Below, piece after piece: positions 11,084 to 23,523 of a stretch of 64,000 nt of DNA; the first letter of the stretch is position 1, and the number at the start of each line of letters is the position of its first letter. The stretch is from Lactifluus volemus (Eukaryota; Basidiomycota; Agaricomycetes; Russulales; Russulaceae), in NCBI GenBank assembly GCA_022376515.1, contig WTXI01000075.1, forward strand, positions 100,378-164,377, given 5' to 3'. The notes under the pieces are model-generated. The model was not told the DNA's origin, did no database searches, and worked only from the letters and a program-made list of their open reading frames with translations. The position numbers and the translations under genes were made by a program.

Positions 11084-11758
11084 TCTTTGGTGACGGCAAA
11101 TTGGGACCGAGAAACGTGAGTCATGGTTTCAGTTCGAACTTTCCGAACCATTCTGTGTCACCTATGACAAGGTCTTTTGCTCATCCTTACAGTCTCTCTT
11201 TCTGAGATCGGGTATCAAATTGACCTTTCGTCGTTACTTCGCTTTCATCCTCAGCAAATTGCTCACTGGCAGATCCGTGGCAACGTCGAGATACGACCAC
11301 TTCAAAATCTCTACATCGTACGGACAACTGGACCAATCCTTCCTTCACTTGACGGAAGCATTGCTACTGCTGAGGACCGGATCTGAGCCACCGTCTCTCT
11401 ATATGCTCGCACGGTTCCTTCATATGCGCTGGAAAAGATTGAAACAGCCCGACGATATCAAGTATTGTGTCAATTACCTTTGTCCTCTCAGAGACCAACG
11501 GCTTCAAGTCGCCAACATCTCGGAGTCTCATGATCGCATAACATCAAGTCTTGTGTCAGCATTGTTGTTGGGACGACGTGGGCAATAGAGGATGAAGATG
11601 GGCAATATCTGGTCGAATATTCAATACTGTCGAGGGATGACGCAGGGGTGGCTTATCATGAGTGGTCGGCTCGGGCGCCTCGTGACGCAGTGCAAAATCT
11701 ACGAAGAAAAGGAGTACCTTTGGAACGATGGGTGAATTATGTGGATTATGGCGCATGA
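11084..11758 (+). pseudogene. Mini CHAT B1, type-B remnant with internal deletion
   Basis: The CHAT exon 1 is recognisable but has lost its ATG (TTGGGACCGAGAAAC). A 77-nt intron (11116-11192) follows, then about 110 codons of N-terminal similarity. At about 11565 the sequence jumps to the last 65 codons of the CHAT gene, removing about 2.3 kb with the rest of the TPR region and both catalytic residues. The junction is out of frame, and a further frameshift lies early in exon 2. Confidence 0.8.
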
Positions 11759-12899
11759 TTATGAGTATCTGTGAGTCATGTATTCTATCTGCCAGTGATA
11801 ACATTGAACCCTGAACGAAAGTAGTGTGATCTCGCTGTTTTTATAAACACGTGCCAGTGCTCAGCTTCCTTTCTCGTTCATGCTTATCACGTCTCTCAAG
11901 CCATAGATCGCCTGGCAAATTTCTCACTCTATTATGCGTACCGCAATGTCCCCTCAGCTTCGACGCATTTACTACTATGCCCCGGGCTCAGTACCCTTGT
12001 GCCACTCCCGGCGCGGTCCCGCATTCTATTCATCTTTTGGTATCTGCCACTACGCTCTTCGTATGTCGTATGTTTCCATTCGTCATCTTACGGGTTCATG
12101 CTTGATTTATCTTTTTCCTGCTCTCGTATATCTACATTTGTCGTCGGACCTTCCTCTCCGAGTCTTTGTTCGTCTATCCCACGTTTGCAGTGATCCCATC
12201 TACGTACCTCCGCTCGTTCTCGTATGCAGTGGGTTTGTAGCTTGACCATGGCATCCATTATCGACGCAATAACTACTTAGAGCACTGTAGCCACCAAAAA
12301 CAAATGTATTTATCATAAAGTCTTGAGAATTATACAAGGGAGAGCAGAGAAGCATCGCCGCAATCCTCCACCTGTCGTTGTAAGTCGTCGTGTAAGTCTC
12401 TAAATCCCTTTCTCAAATGTTCGTCACAGTATCAAGTCTCGCTACAGTATCGTGCTTGAGTCCGCTCGTCTCACCGTCTTCAATCGCATCAGCCGTGTAT
12501 CCGGGTCTCGCCACTGCCACTACCTGGAGCAGGCACGCTCGCAATTGGAAGAAAAGTTGGAAAAGATTGAGAACTCTTCTTAAAACCACGTGGCTGGTAG
12601 ACACCGTTGGGGTTACTGCCGCCTTCGTAGCAGGGAGAGGTGATACCAGAGAGTGCGCGGGAGCACCAGATCTCGAGGTCCGAGTAATCGGTTCAGCCCT
12701 GTGATGCGAGAAGCTCGGTGGGAGAGGCGTGATGAGACCTGTTGGTGAAAAAAGTGCATCCGAGGCTGGAGCGAACCAGGAAGTTGAAAGTGAGAGTCAG
12801 GGAGGTGGTAGTAGGATGCCAGGAGGCAGCAAGGGGACCAAGTTAAGTGGGACGGTGGGAGGGAAACCTGGTGGTGAATGTGCTGGCGTCACGGGAAAA

Positions 12900-13415
12900 T
12901 CAAGAAGAGGGGATGAAGGGAGGTTGATGTTGGGTGGGAAACTGTAGTATGCCTGCGATGCCTGGGGCAAAGCTAGGGGGAGCAGGATGGCGGGATACGA
13001 CGACGATAAGGACACTGAACGATAGGTGCTCAGCAAACGTTTGAACATTCAACGACCTTCCAGGAAAAAGACCTTTTGGCATGAGAGTGTTCTCATCGGT
13101 GTCTTCCTCCTCTTGAGCATCAGAAATTGTCCTTCTTAAGGAGGGTGACATTTCGCACCTTTTGCCTCTCTTCCTTATTTCCTGCGGATAACGTGCCGTG
13201 AGCCAGTTTTTAAGCTGTGAAGTAAGAGAGCGTCGAGCTTTTTGAGCACTTTCTTTCGTCGAGGGTTCGGATAAAAAGCGAAATATGTGCGACAAGGACA
13301 GGATTGAGTTGTTTGCCTTTTGCCATGGAAAATTGCAATCGAGGGGTAGATTGAACATGTGGTGAAAATCGACGGACTGCACCCCATCTTGGCGAAGGCA
13401 GACGGGCACTGTCAC
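12900..13415 (-). CDS. Uncharacterised conserved ORF, 171 codons
   Basis: Not recognised. Starts MTVPVCLRQDGVQSVDFHH, contains a basic middle (NWLTARYPQEIRKRGKRCEM) and an acidic EEEDTDENT stretch. Homologous frames sit at 4351-4641, 22018-22380, 30820-31044, 40577-40879 and 53034-53399, all minus strand, but small indels change the reading frame among them, so they are more likely remnants of one captured gene than a live family. The 3' part overlaps the plus-strand Gly-rich block. Confidence 0.3.
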   Translation of the reverse strand: MTVPVCLRQDGVQSVDFHHMFNLPLDCNFPWQKANNSILSLSHIFRFLSEPSTKESAQKARRSLTSQLKNWLTARYPQEIRKRGKRCEMSPSLRRTISDAQEEEDTDENTLMPKGLFPGRSLNVQTFAEHLSFSVLIVVVSRHPAPPSFAPGIAGILQFPTQHQPPFIPSS

Positions 13416-14063
13416 GGTGCCATGTGCCTTCGTGAAGATGGAAGCGCTAGTGGTCGGGGACGGACTACGGTCCGGGTAGCCGTATAGTTACTTTGAGGGA
13501 TTGCCCGCACACAGATACCTCATACACTATTACAAGCCCTTGTAGCCCTCTCCTGACAACACTATTCTCTTTAATGCCAACCCGGCCTGCGCAACATATA
13601 CACCCTCACACTGGCATTAACTTGCCAGGACAACTCTACAAAGACATCCACGTTGGCCAGAGCACCAAAACGTGAACCAGGCAACCCCTACCTACCCTTG
13701 AGCCTGAGCTCCTCATGCAGCTCCCACACCTCATTTTCCTTGTGTGCCTGCCGATATGTCCAACATATGGCCCCAACCTGCGCTGCGTCGAATGGGCGAA
13801 TCCCTCGGCACCCGGGCCGACCCACGTGCCAGCGGAATCAACGTGCTCTCACTGGCAAGCCCCATTGCAACGTCCTGGTCGAGTGTCCTACACGCGCGGA
13901 GAGAGACGCTCGAGGCGTTCTGGAAGGCATTTGGTCGGAAGTTACATGTGTTGGAGATTGACCTTGCGGAATGTAATGTGATGAGATGCAGGGATTGTCG
14001 GTGTGTGTCGTGCTAGAAACCCACTATCTCCTTGCTTTGAGGTGCACCGCCGTGTTGTCGACA

Positions 14064-14441
14064 TCAAGTTGAGAGAGGATGATGTGGTCGCGTCTGCATC
14101 ACAAAGCCGACACGCTGGGACATGGTGGGCTTTGCATCGATAACAGTGATGTTGGGGAGTGCCAGCACGTGGAGGGCTGTTTGAAGATCTGTGGGACAGT
14201 TCAGTGAGGGATGTCCAGCGGCGCTGCCACTGGCAGTGGGTGAGAATTGTGCTCTACGTGCACTGGCAGTCAAGTCATGCACGCCATTGCGCAGAGCCCA
14301 GAGAACTACGTGTTCGGTGAGGACGTGTCGCCGGGAGGGGAGTTGATCCTTGAAACATTTCAGACTTGACTGGTTGACGCTGACTGTGCTTCCGAGTCTA
14401 AGATGATAGTCCCTTGTCGTTATATTTGCGAATACATACAT
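14064..14441 (-). pseudogene. LRR-like gene remnant (minus strand)
   Basis: The frame reads RRHVLTEHVVLWALRNGVHDL followed by LHVLALPNITVIDAKPTMSQ. Continuing leftwards in another frame, it has segments such as NASSVSLRACRTLDQDV that resemble leucine-rich repeats of basidiomycete F-box proteins. Copies occur at about 22711-23164, 31868-32056, 51582-51857, 53731-54199 and 61029-61471. Each is interrupted by stops or frameshifts. The F-box/LRR idea is weak. Confidence 0.3.
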
Positions 14442-14674
14442 CAGGGGGACAAGGTGCTGCCTGAGATACCGCCGAATCGATTAGGTCTTCTGGCCAGGCC
14501 TGCTAGCTCTGTGTCCACGTGGTGTCCTGGAGGGCGCTTAGTAGGAGCCGTTATGCACGTTTAAACATCGTGTATGTTGAGCGCATTTTCTTTTGTTACC
14601 AACTGTAATCTCTCTTCTTTCGCAAAGTTATCCTCTCACTGTCTTGTTTACTGTCCCGATCTTTGGTGAATCCC

Positions 14675-17600
14675 ATGGAGGCCGAGAAACGTGAGTCATG
14701 GTGCCGAGTTCAATTTCAAAGTCCCCGAACCATTCTGTGTCACCATAAGAATGCTCATATTCATCTTTACAGTCTCTCTTTCTGAGATTGAGGAAGAAAT
14801 TGATGCTCATCAAATTTATCTTTCGTCATTACCTCGATTTCATCCTCGGCGTGCCGAATTCCTCAAAAAGCTGGTAATTTGGAGATTCGAACACTTTAGA
14901 ATCTCTGCGTCGCGTGGACAGCTGGACCAATCAATCCTTCACTTGACGGAAATAATACTACTACTGAGGTCCGGACCTACGCTAGCAACCGCACCGTCGC
15001 ATCTTAATGGACTCGCAGTTCACCTTCTTCTTCGCTGGAGAAATTTCAAACAGCCCGACGATATCAAGTATTGTGTCAAGTACCTTCGCTATGTCAGAGA
15101 CCAACGGCTTCAAGACGTCTACATCCCCCACGATATCATAACTTCATCTCTTGTGGAGGCATTGGGAGAGCAACTTGAAGTGGAGTCACAGTCAAGGTCG
15201 GACAACGTCATGGAGAATATCAAGGAGATGATAATTCTCTGCCTCGAACTGCTCAACTCTGATAATCTCCGACCAGAAACTTATGTCGCCTTTGCCGCCC
15301 TGGCCCAAGTTACGTTCGAGCATCACGGTGCAACGAGAGAATTTCAGGACCAAGTGATCGAATGCCTCCGGGAAGCGAATATTCGTTTCCCGTCTTCCTC
15401 CCGCCTTCTTTTTCTTCTTGGCCAGCTCCTCGATTCTCGCTTCGCCGAGGGTGGGTTTGCGAATGACGATCACAACGAGGCAATAGCCAGCCTGAACAGA
15501 GCCATAACTCTATCTTCCGATCTTCCCGAAGTCACACGCCGGAGTTTCGTCCAAGACAGTCTATTGACCATCGCGACGATTTCTTTTAGCAGATCCTTCG
15601 TGTTTGGAAATCCAGAATATTTAGAGGAGGCGATTAACCATCACCGTACGTATTTGAGCTCAAGTTGGGTCCCTCTTGACGATCCGACACGCCTCGAGAT
15701 TTCCCGGAAATTGGCGTATCTCATGGACAGTCGCATCCGATTCACAAACTATTCTAGTTTCAGTGATCCAGACCCTTCTTTTGACCTTTCGACCCTATCA
15801 TCTCTCACTGAGTCTATTCCCGAACTAAACTCCTGGACCTCCGAGCAGTGGAAACGACACGAATTAGCAATTCACTCCATATCTGGGGCCATTGACTCTG
15901 GCAGTGAAATTGTAGAGAATGGGGAAGTACTCAAATACTGCCGCCAATTGGTCGATTCACTACGCCGTGATCCATCTTCAAATCATCTGATCTTTCCATC
16001 GAGGCCCTTCACCACGTTGAGTGAATTTCTTGTCCACGCGTTTAAGAGCACCGACGAAATCGAGTACCTCGATGAGTCTATTGCCGCACTTCGTGATGGT
16101 CTCAAGATGCATTGCACACGGCCTGAACAACAGCACCTAACTATCTCCCTCATCTCCACATTGACTTCCCGCCTCTACCGGCTCGAGCGTAGAGAAGACT
16201 TGGAAGATCTCATCCAATTATTCATCAAGGTCGTGGATGATGCGTCCATGATGGAGATCATGCGATTTGATTTGTCCCGCTCTTGGGCTAAAACGGCGCA
16301 TGTCTTTAACCACCCTTCCGTCACAACTGCTTATGAAAAGGCCTTCTCGCTCATCCAAGACTATTCCTTCTATTCCCCGACACTCGAAACACAACATTCT
16401 CGTCTGGTCTCTATGCACGTATTTGTCGGAGACCTGACGTCAGAATATGCATCGTACCGGGTCGACATGGGTCAACTCAATAGGGCAATCGAGGCTCTCG
16501 AGCGAGGAAGGGCCTTGCTCTGGTCAGAGATGCGCAGTTTCCGCACCTCCACAGATCGCCTTGCTGCGGTCGACTTGGCCTTGGCAGAGGAGTTCGTGGC
16601 GATCAACAGCAAGCTGGAGCAAGTTACAACGTCCATTGTGCCGTATGGAATTACCCAACGAGAGGGTAGTGGAGGAGAGGGGTCTGGAAGATTGGATCCA
16701 TTCGGTCCTCTGGTAGAAAAGCGACAGAAGCTTGTGGATGATCGCGTAAAGCTCATCTCACGAATCCGGGCCTTACCAGACTTGGATAACTTCTTGAAGC
16801 CCCCATTGTTTGATACTCTTCGTTCTGCCGCATTACGCGGACCAGTCATCATCATCAACCATTGCAAGCGTTTCCGCTCCGACATCCTTATCCTGTTCTA
16901 CGCCTCTCCTCTCTCCCATATCACTACAACCGATGACTTCCATGACCGCGCACTCCAGTTGGGTGATCGCCTGGTGAAGGATAGAAAGAAATACAGCCTT
17001 GAGTCAAAGCAGTATCAAAAGGCACTCCGCTCCGTACTCAAGGATCTCTATGAACTTGTCGGCAGGTCAGTCGTCGAGGAGTTCCGAAAAATGAAGATAG
17101 AAGAACAATCTCGAGTATGGTGGTGTCCTACATCTGTGTTTTGTCATCTTCCCCTTCATGCGATGGGGCCAATACCTTCTGATGATGGAGTCAAGCGCTA
17201 TTTCTCGGACCTATACATTTCCTCATACACCCCAACACTATCCGCACTCATAGAATCACGGAAATCGGCTGGCAGCCTCGGGGGACAATCGTCGAGCAAG
17301 CCTTCAATACTGCTTGTGGCCCAGCCAGAATCTCTGCGATACGCGATCCCAGAGATCTGGACAATACAGCGTCTTGATGCGACAGTCACATCACTTATCT
17401 CAAAAACGGCGACACCTCGTAGCGTGGTCGAGAGTCTCAGGAATCACCAGTTCTCCCACTTTGTGTGCCACGGAAATCTAGAACGAGGGAAGCCACTCGA
17501 TGCATCCCTCCGGCTGTATGGGGGCGAGCCGCTTACACTACTCGACATTGTGCGCTCTCGACTTCCCTCAGCTGAATTTGCGTTCCTTTCAGCTTGTCAC

Positions 17601-17885
17601 ACTGCTGAGCTGACTGAGGAGAGCATTGATGACGAGGCACTCCACCTTACTGCAGCAATGCAATATTGTGGGTTTCGGAGTGTGGTTGGGACAATGTGGG
17701 CGATGATAGATCAAGGTGGACAAACACTAATTCAAGATTTCTACAAGATTCTGCTGTCAAGCGATGAGCCAGGAGTACCGTATCATGAGAGATCGGCTCG
17801 AGCACTTCGGGATGCAGTGAGGAATCTGCGGAGAGAAGGAGCATCGTTGGAGCGATGGGTGAATTATGTGCACTATGGGGCATGA
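14675..17885 (+). CDS. TPR-CHAT protein A2 (join 14675..14690, 14773..17885)
   Basis: The 16-nt exon 1 (MEAEK) is joined across an 82-nt intron (14691-14772) to a single exon ending in TGA at 17885: 1042 residues. The intron has no stop in one frame, so a GTG-started reading through it exists, but that frame does not match exon 1. TPR-like helices precede the ERGRALLWSEMRSFR linker and a CHAT domain with His codon 17469-17471 and Cys codon 17595-17597. The last 136 residues differ from A3 at one position, whereas about 120 residues of the TPR half (roughly residues 185-300) differ at about 30. Closest in sequence to A4. Predicted cysteine peptidase of unknown target. Confidence 0.9.
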
Positions 17886-18362
17886 TTAAGAGTATCTGTA
17901 AGTCATTGAATTCTGTCTGTCCGTGGTATACGAAACATTGAACCCAGACTAAATTAGTGCAAGGACAGCCCTGTCGCTACTGTACCTTCGTAACCATGTT
18001 CTCACCTTCTCTTCGTGCGCGTCGCTTCAGCTTCTCTCATACATTCCCATCGTCGTCAAGCCCCTGGATCGCCCGCCACATCCCTCGCTCTGTTGTCTGC
18101 ACTACAATGTCACCTCAATTTAACCCCGGGCTCAGTTCTACTGTCGCCTTCATATCAAGGTGAGGCGATAGCGCACAGTGCAGAGCCGAGGGATATTTGG
18201 GCGTACAATACCCCTCACACCAAATTGTTGCATAGTTGAACAACCTCCATGTATTCTATATCCAACGTCGGATAAGTGTGAAACGATAATGTACATGAAC
18301 CCTATGCTTTAGTATACATTTAGTCTGGGATAGATTGTTACAGTTAGGGCACAGAGATAACT

Positions 18363-18937
18363 TCACAACTGCAGAACGAGCACAAACAGTGCTATCTCGG
18401 TTCGGCGACGACAAACGCACGAGAGCGACAATGTTTCCTGCCGTCACGAATGGCCGCCCAAATGATTGCTTGTGCTCCTGACCGACAGTGGGGATCGCCA
18501 ACAAACTCAGCGTGTCGTCAGCATCGTCCGTGTCTGCTATGTCGTATCGTGCGTATCGTGCGCGGAAAAATGCGCAGACGCACAAGAGAAAGGCGAGAAC
18601 GGCGTAAACTATGCCGACTACGACCATGACCGAAAAAAAAAAGTGCGATGAATGATTGCGACATGACCGGAGTAAACAAAAAATGAGATGAGAAAGACGG
18701 ACTGCGATAGAATAGGCGGTCAAAGAGTCTGAGGACTGTCAGAGAAAAACCCAAGTTTCATAGTGCGGTTCGCATATACGCGCCGTTGTAAGTGCGTTGG
18801 CTTGCACGTAATTCGGTGAGTCGGACTACGTCTTCAACAAGATAGGAGTGCGCGTGGTGGCCTCTTCGAGACTTTGAGAGACAAGCTGAGATGCAAGAAA
18901 GGTCCCGAACTCACTGATACCTGTGACGCCCCGACAT
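18363..18937 (-). pseudogene. DUF202-like copy 2, broken
   Basis: Aligned with the intact copy at 9538-10096, the Arg codon after CAG in exon 1 is TGA, the Gly of ALGN is TGA (CTATGA for CTCGGA), and two single-base losses near 18400-18420 shift the last helix out of frame. The second hydrophobic helix (GIVYAVLAFLLCVCAFF) is still readable. It lies downstream of and convergent with A2. Confidence 0.65.
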
Positions 18938-19144
18938 TGAAGCGTGTGAAGCGGGGGATGGGCGGCTATTAGCTAAGCGGAGTCCCTGGCCCAGTTGTCG
19001 CGCACCGTACGTTTTTCTTGCCTTCGTCGCTGTCTCCCTTTCGACTTGGACGCGTCACCTAAGAGCTGGCGAGAATCATCGCTCTCTCGCAAGGTACCCG
19101 AGACGTTTTCCTGACCCTTAAGGGTCACCTAGTTGTCTGCTGTG

Positions 19145-20017
19145 ATGTTATGGCTTCGATCCGTCGGGACAAGGCGCGCTGCAATCCATTATGGAACAAG
19201 CTCATATTTCATAACCTTTCCTCAGGTCGACACACCGTTATATTGCATCTTCGTCGGTGCAACTGCAGTTGCAGATGCGTCCGTTATTGTCTCGTTGACT
19301 TGGCATAGACCACTGAACACATGCCAGCGCGTCGGTCTTTGCCCTCATCCACCACAAATGCAGCCATCACTCGCGACACGAACCATATAACTCTTCTCAA
19401 AACAAGCTGATACTCCCCCCCTGCGGCTGTGCCACCTTCCACCGTTCCCTCCCAACCTGTTGCTGTCCCGGCAGACGCTTCCGCGCAAGTTTCTTTTTTT
19501 TCACAGTCGGAAATCCTTGACACAGCTGCAGCGCTAGCGCCGCTCCAATACGGTGACTTCGCGGTTCTCGGGCTTGCCGGATGGTCGCCTGCTGGTCTGT
19601 CCTCGATCACAAATGTCGATTACGACGGTGTCCAGTACATCACTTATGTTGAATGAATATATCCGGCGCTTTGATGCTTTGGGGGAACCGCGACGATGAT
19701 GAGAGTGCGACCCGTGCCGCGGATGGACGTTTTCACTTCGAACGGTTTATGGATACCCGAGCTCGTTAACGTCTCCACCGTCCTTCCCTGAATCCACACG
19801 ATTGTCGCGGGAACATTCCTCTCCCGTCTGTTGCTCCTTCCCTTCTCAATCAAACACCTTCGCAACTCCGCCGCTCTCGCGCCGTACCAGCCAGCTGCTT
19901 GAACTCAAGGACGAGTTCAACCGAGCGTATGAGGCCGGGGACAAGCTCGCCGTGCAGCGATTCGCCCGCAAGCAGCGTAGCTCATACGAGGAGTCGGGCG
20001 TGAGCATGCTTATTTGA
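19145..20017 (+). pseudogene. OXA1-like 5' fragment, copy 2, with extra insert
   Basis: Same fragment as at 10347-11083, including the TGA in place of Trp and the same junction after SGVS. A unique stretch of about 140 bp (about 19604-19750, starting ATCACAAATGTCGATTACG) sits where the other copies read straight through CTCATGGATGCTCGAG. The insert has no clear terminal repeats and was not identified. Confidence 0.6.
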
Positions 20018-20609
20018 TCTTTGGTGACGGAAAATTGGGACCGGGAAACGTGAGTCATGGTTTCAATTCGAACTTTCCGAACCATTACCTCGCTTTCATC
20101 CTTGGCAAATTGCTCACTGGCAGACCCCTAGCAACGTCGAGATACGACCACTTCAAAATCTCTACGTCGTACGGACAACTAGATCAATCCTTCCTTGACT
20201 TGACGGAAGCATTGCTACTGCTGAGGACCGGATCTGAACCAGAAACCGTACCACCTCTCTATATGCTCGCACGGTTCCTTCATATGCGCTGAAACAGATT
20301 CAAACAGCCCGACGATATCAAGTATTGTGTCAATTACCTTCGTCATCTCAGAAGCCAATGGCTTCAAGTCGCCAACATCTCGGAGTCTCACGATCGCATG
20401 ACATTGTCGTTGGGACGATGTGGGCAATGGTGGATGAAGATGGGCAATATCTGGTCGAATATTTCTACAAGTCAATACTGTCGAGGGATGAGCCAGGGGT
20501 GGTTTATTATGAGAGATCGGCTCCCGCGCTTCGTGACGCAGTGCGGAATCTACGAAGAAAAGAAGTACCTTTGGAGCAATGGGTGAATTATGTGCATTAT
20601 GGTGCATGA
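20018..20609 (+). pseudogene. Mini CHAT B2
   Basis: Has the same internal deletion as B1, plus a second one removing the intron acceptor and the first exon-2 codons (TTCCGAACCATTACCTCGC). A TGA replaces the Trp codon in MRW at about 20290. The C-terminal 63 codons survive in the CHAT frame from about 20420 to TGA 20609 but without the catalytic residues. Confidence 0.75.
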
Positions 20610-23523
20610 TTATGAGTATCTGTGAGTCATGTATTCTATCTGCCAGTGGTATATGAACATTGAACCCTGAACGAAAATAGTGTGATCTCGCTGTTTTTAT
20701 CAACACGTGCCAGTGCTCAGCTTCCTTTCGCGGGCGTCGATTCATCCTTTCTCGTTCATGCTCATCACATCTCTCAAGCCATAGATCGCCTGGCAAATTT
20801 CTCACTCTGTTATGCGTACTGCAATGTCCCCTCAGCTTCGACGCATTTACTACTTACTACTCCCCGGGCTCAGTACCCTCGTGCCACTCCCGGCGCGGTC
20901 CCGCGTTCCATTTATCTTTTTGGTATGTGCCACTACACTTCTCGTGCGTCGTATGTTTCCATTCGTCATTTTACGTGTTCATGCTTGGTTTATATCTTTT
21001 TTCCTGCCCTCGTATATTTACAATTGTCGTCGGACCTTCCTCTCCTCTTTGTAGTGACCCCATCTACGTACCTCCACTCGTTCTCGTATTCGGTGGGTTT
21101 GTAGCTTGACCATGGCATCCGTTCTCGACCCAATTACTACTTTGAGCACTGTAGCCACCAAAAACAAATGTATTTATCAGAAAGGCCTGAGAATTATACA
21201 AAGGAGAGCAGAGAAGCATCGCCGCAATCCCCTTATTGTGGTTCTAAGTCGTCGCGTAAGTCTCTAAATCTCTTTCTCTGACGTTCGTCGCAGCATCAAG
21301 TCTCGCTACAGTATCGTGCTTGAGTCCGCTCGTCTCACCGTCTTCAATCGCGCCAGCCGTGTATCCGGGTCTCGCCACTGCCACCACCTGGAGCAGGCAC
21401 GCTCGCGATTGGAAGAAAAGTTGGAACAGATTCAGAACTCTGCTTAAAACCACGTGGCTGGTAGACTCCATTGGGGTTACTGCGGTCAATGTAGCAGGGA
21501 GAGGTGATACCAGAGAGTGCGCGGGAGCACCAGATCTCGAGGTCCGAGTAATCGGTTCAGCCCCGTGATGCGAGAAGCCCGGTGGGAGAGGCGTGATGAA
21601 ACCTGTTGGTGAAAAAAGTGTATCCGAGGCTGGAGCGAAGCCAGGAAGTTGAAAGTGAGAGTCAGGGAGGTGGTGGTAGGATGCCAGGAGGCGGCAAGGG
21701 GACCAAGCTAAGTGGGACAGCAGGGAAACCTGGTGGTGAAGGTGTTGGCATCACGGGAAAATCAGGAAGGGGGGATGGGCGGAGGTTGATGTTGGGTGGG
21801 AAACTGTGTAGTATGCCTGCGATGCCTGGAGCGAAACTAGGGGAGCAGGATGGTGCCATGGTGGGATACGACGACGACGAGGACACTGAACGATAGGTGC
21901 TCAGCAAACGTTTGAACATTCAACGACCGTACCGATGTATTCCAGGAAAAAGACCTTTTGGCATGAGAGTGTTGTCATCGATGTCTTCCGCCACCTAAGC
22001 ATCAGAATTTGTCTTTCTTAAGGAGGGTGACATTCGCACCTTTCGCCTCTCTTCCTTGTTTCCTGCGGACAACGTGCCGTGAGCCAGTTTTTAAGCTGTG
22101 AAGTGAGACGGCCTGGAGCTTTTTGAGTACTTTCTTTCGTCGAGCCTTCGGGTAGAAAGGGAAATATGTGTGACATGGACAGGATTGAGTTGTTTGCCTT
22201 TTGCCATGGAAAGTTGCAGTCGAGGAGTAGATTGAACACGTGGTGGAAATCGACGGCTGCACTCAATCTTGGCGAAGGCAGACGGGCACTGTCACGGTGC
22301 CATGTGCCTTCGCGAAGTGGCCGGAGACGTACTACGGCCCGGGTGGTAGCCGTACAATTACTTTGAGGGATTGCCCGCACACAGATACCTCATACACCAT
22401 TACAAGCCTTTGTAGCCCTCTCCTGACAACACCATCCTCTTTAATGCCAACCCGGCCTGTGCAATATATACTGGCATTTATTTGCCAGGACAGCTCTACA
22501 AAGACATCCACGTTGGCCAGAGCCCCAAAACGTGAACCTGATGACCCCTACCTAGCCTGAGCTCCTCATGCAGCTCCCACACCTCACTTTCCTCGTGCGC
22601 CTGCAGATACGTCCAACATATGGCCCCAACTGCGCTGCGTCGAATGGGCCAATCCCTCGACGCCCGGGCCGACCCATGTGCCAGCGGAAACAACGTGCTC
22701 TCAAGCCCCATCAGGTGGTGGCTATTGGGCACTTCAGGCGCTTGAGAACGTGGCTGAGTGTTCTACACGCGCAGAGAGAGACGCTCGAGGCGTTCTGGGA
22801 GGCATTTGGTAGGAAGTCACACGTGTTGGAGATTGACCATGCGGAATATGATGTGATGAGATGCAGGGATTCTCGATGTGTGTCGTGCTCAAAACCCTCT
22901 ATCTCCATGCTTGGAGGTGCACCGCCGTGTTGTCGACATCAAGTTGAGAGAGGATGATGTGATCGCGTCTGCGTCACAAAGCCGGCACGCTGGGACATGG
23001 TGGGCTTTGCATCGATACGAGTGATGTCGGGGATTGCCAGCACACGGATGGCTCTTTGGAAAATCTGTGGGACAGTTCACTGACAGTGAGGGATGTGCAG
23101 CAGTGCCGCCACTGGAAGTGGGTAAGAATTGTGCTCTACGTGTACTGGCAATCAAGTCATGCACGCCATTGCGCAGAGCCCAGAGAACTACGTGTTCGGT
23201 GAGGACGTGTCGCCAGGAGGGTTATTTCTTGAAACGTTTCAAACTTGACCGGTTCACACTGACTGTGCTTCCGAGACTGAGATGATAGCCCCTTGTCGTT
23301 ATATTTGCGATTACATAGCCGCAGAATCGATTCCTGCCAGCTCTGTTTCCACGTGGTGTCCTGGAGGGCGCCTAGTAGGAGCCGTTATCACGATGGGCCT
23401 CAGGCTCAGGCTGAATATCGTGCATGTTGTGCGCATTTCTTCTGTTACCAACTCGAATCTCTCTTCTTTCGCAAAGTTATCCTCTGACTGTCCTGTTTAC
23501 TGTCCTGATCTTTGGTGAATCCT
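20610..23523. repeat. Spacer 3
   Basis: Same block order as spacer 2: MASVLD block 21112-21447 (+), Gly-rich block with GYDDDEDTER terminus 21600-21896 (+), MTVPV-type frame 22018-22380 (-, frameshifted), and LRR-like remnant 22711-23164 (-). The first 500 bp is the mini-CHAT 3' flank with a repeated pyrimidine-rich stretch. No complete gene. Confidence 0.6.

Larger units (their letters stand above)
11759..14674. repeat. Spacer 2, representative array spacer
   Basis: About 2.9 kb with no complete gene but four blocks conserved in the other spacers. (1) 12248-12583 (+): starts MASIIDAITT and ends in a Gln/Glu-rich helix after probable introns. (2) 12731-13025 (+): Gly/Lys-rich, ending in an acidic tail before TAG. 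(3) 12900-13415 (-): 171 codons from MTVPVCLRQDGVQS. (4) about 13700-14441 (-): LRR-like segments. They look like scraps of other genes carried along with the unit. The last 120 bp is the promoter of A2. Confidence 0.65.

Noticed and set aside
14691..14772. GTG-started continuous frames through the first intron of A2 and A4 (starting at 14691 and 32295) as the true N-terminus
   Set aside because: They begin at the G of a canonical GTGAGT donor, have no ATG, and are out of phase with the conserved MEAEK exon 1. The spliced model works in every A copy.
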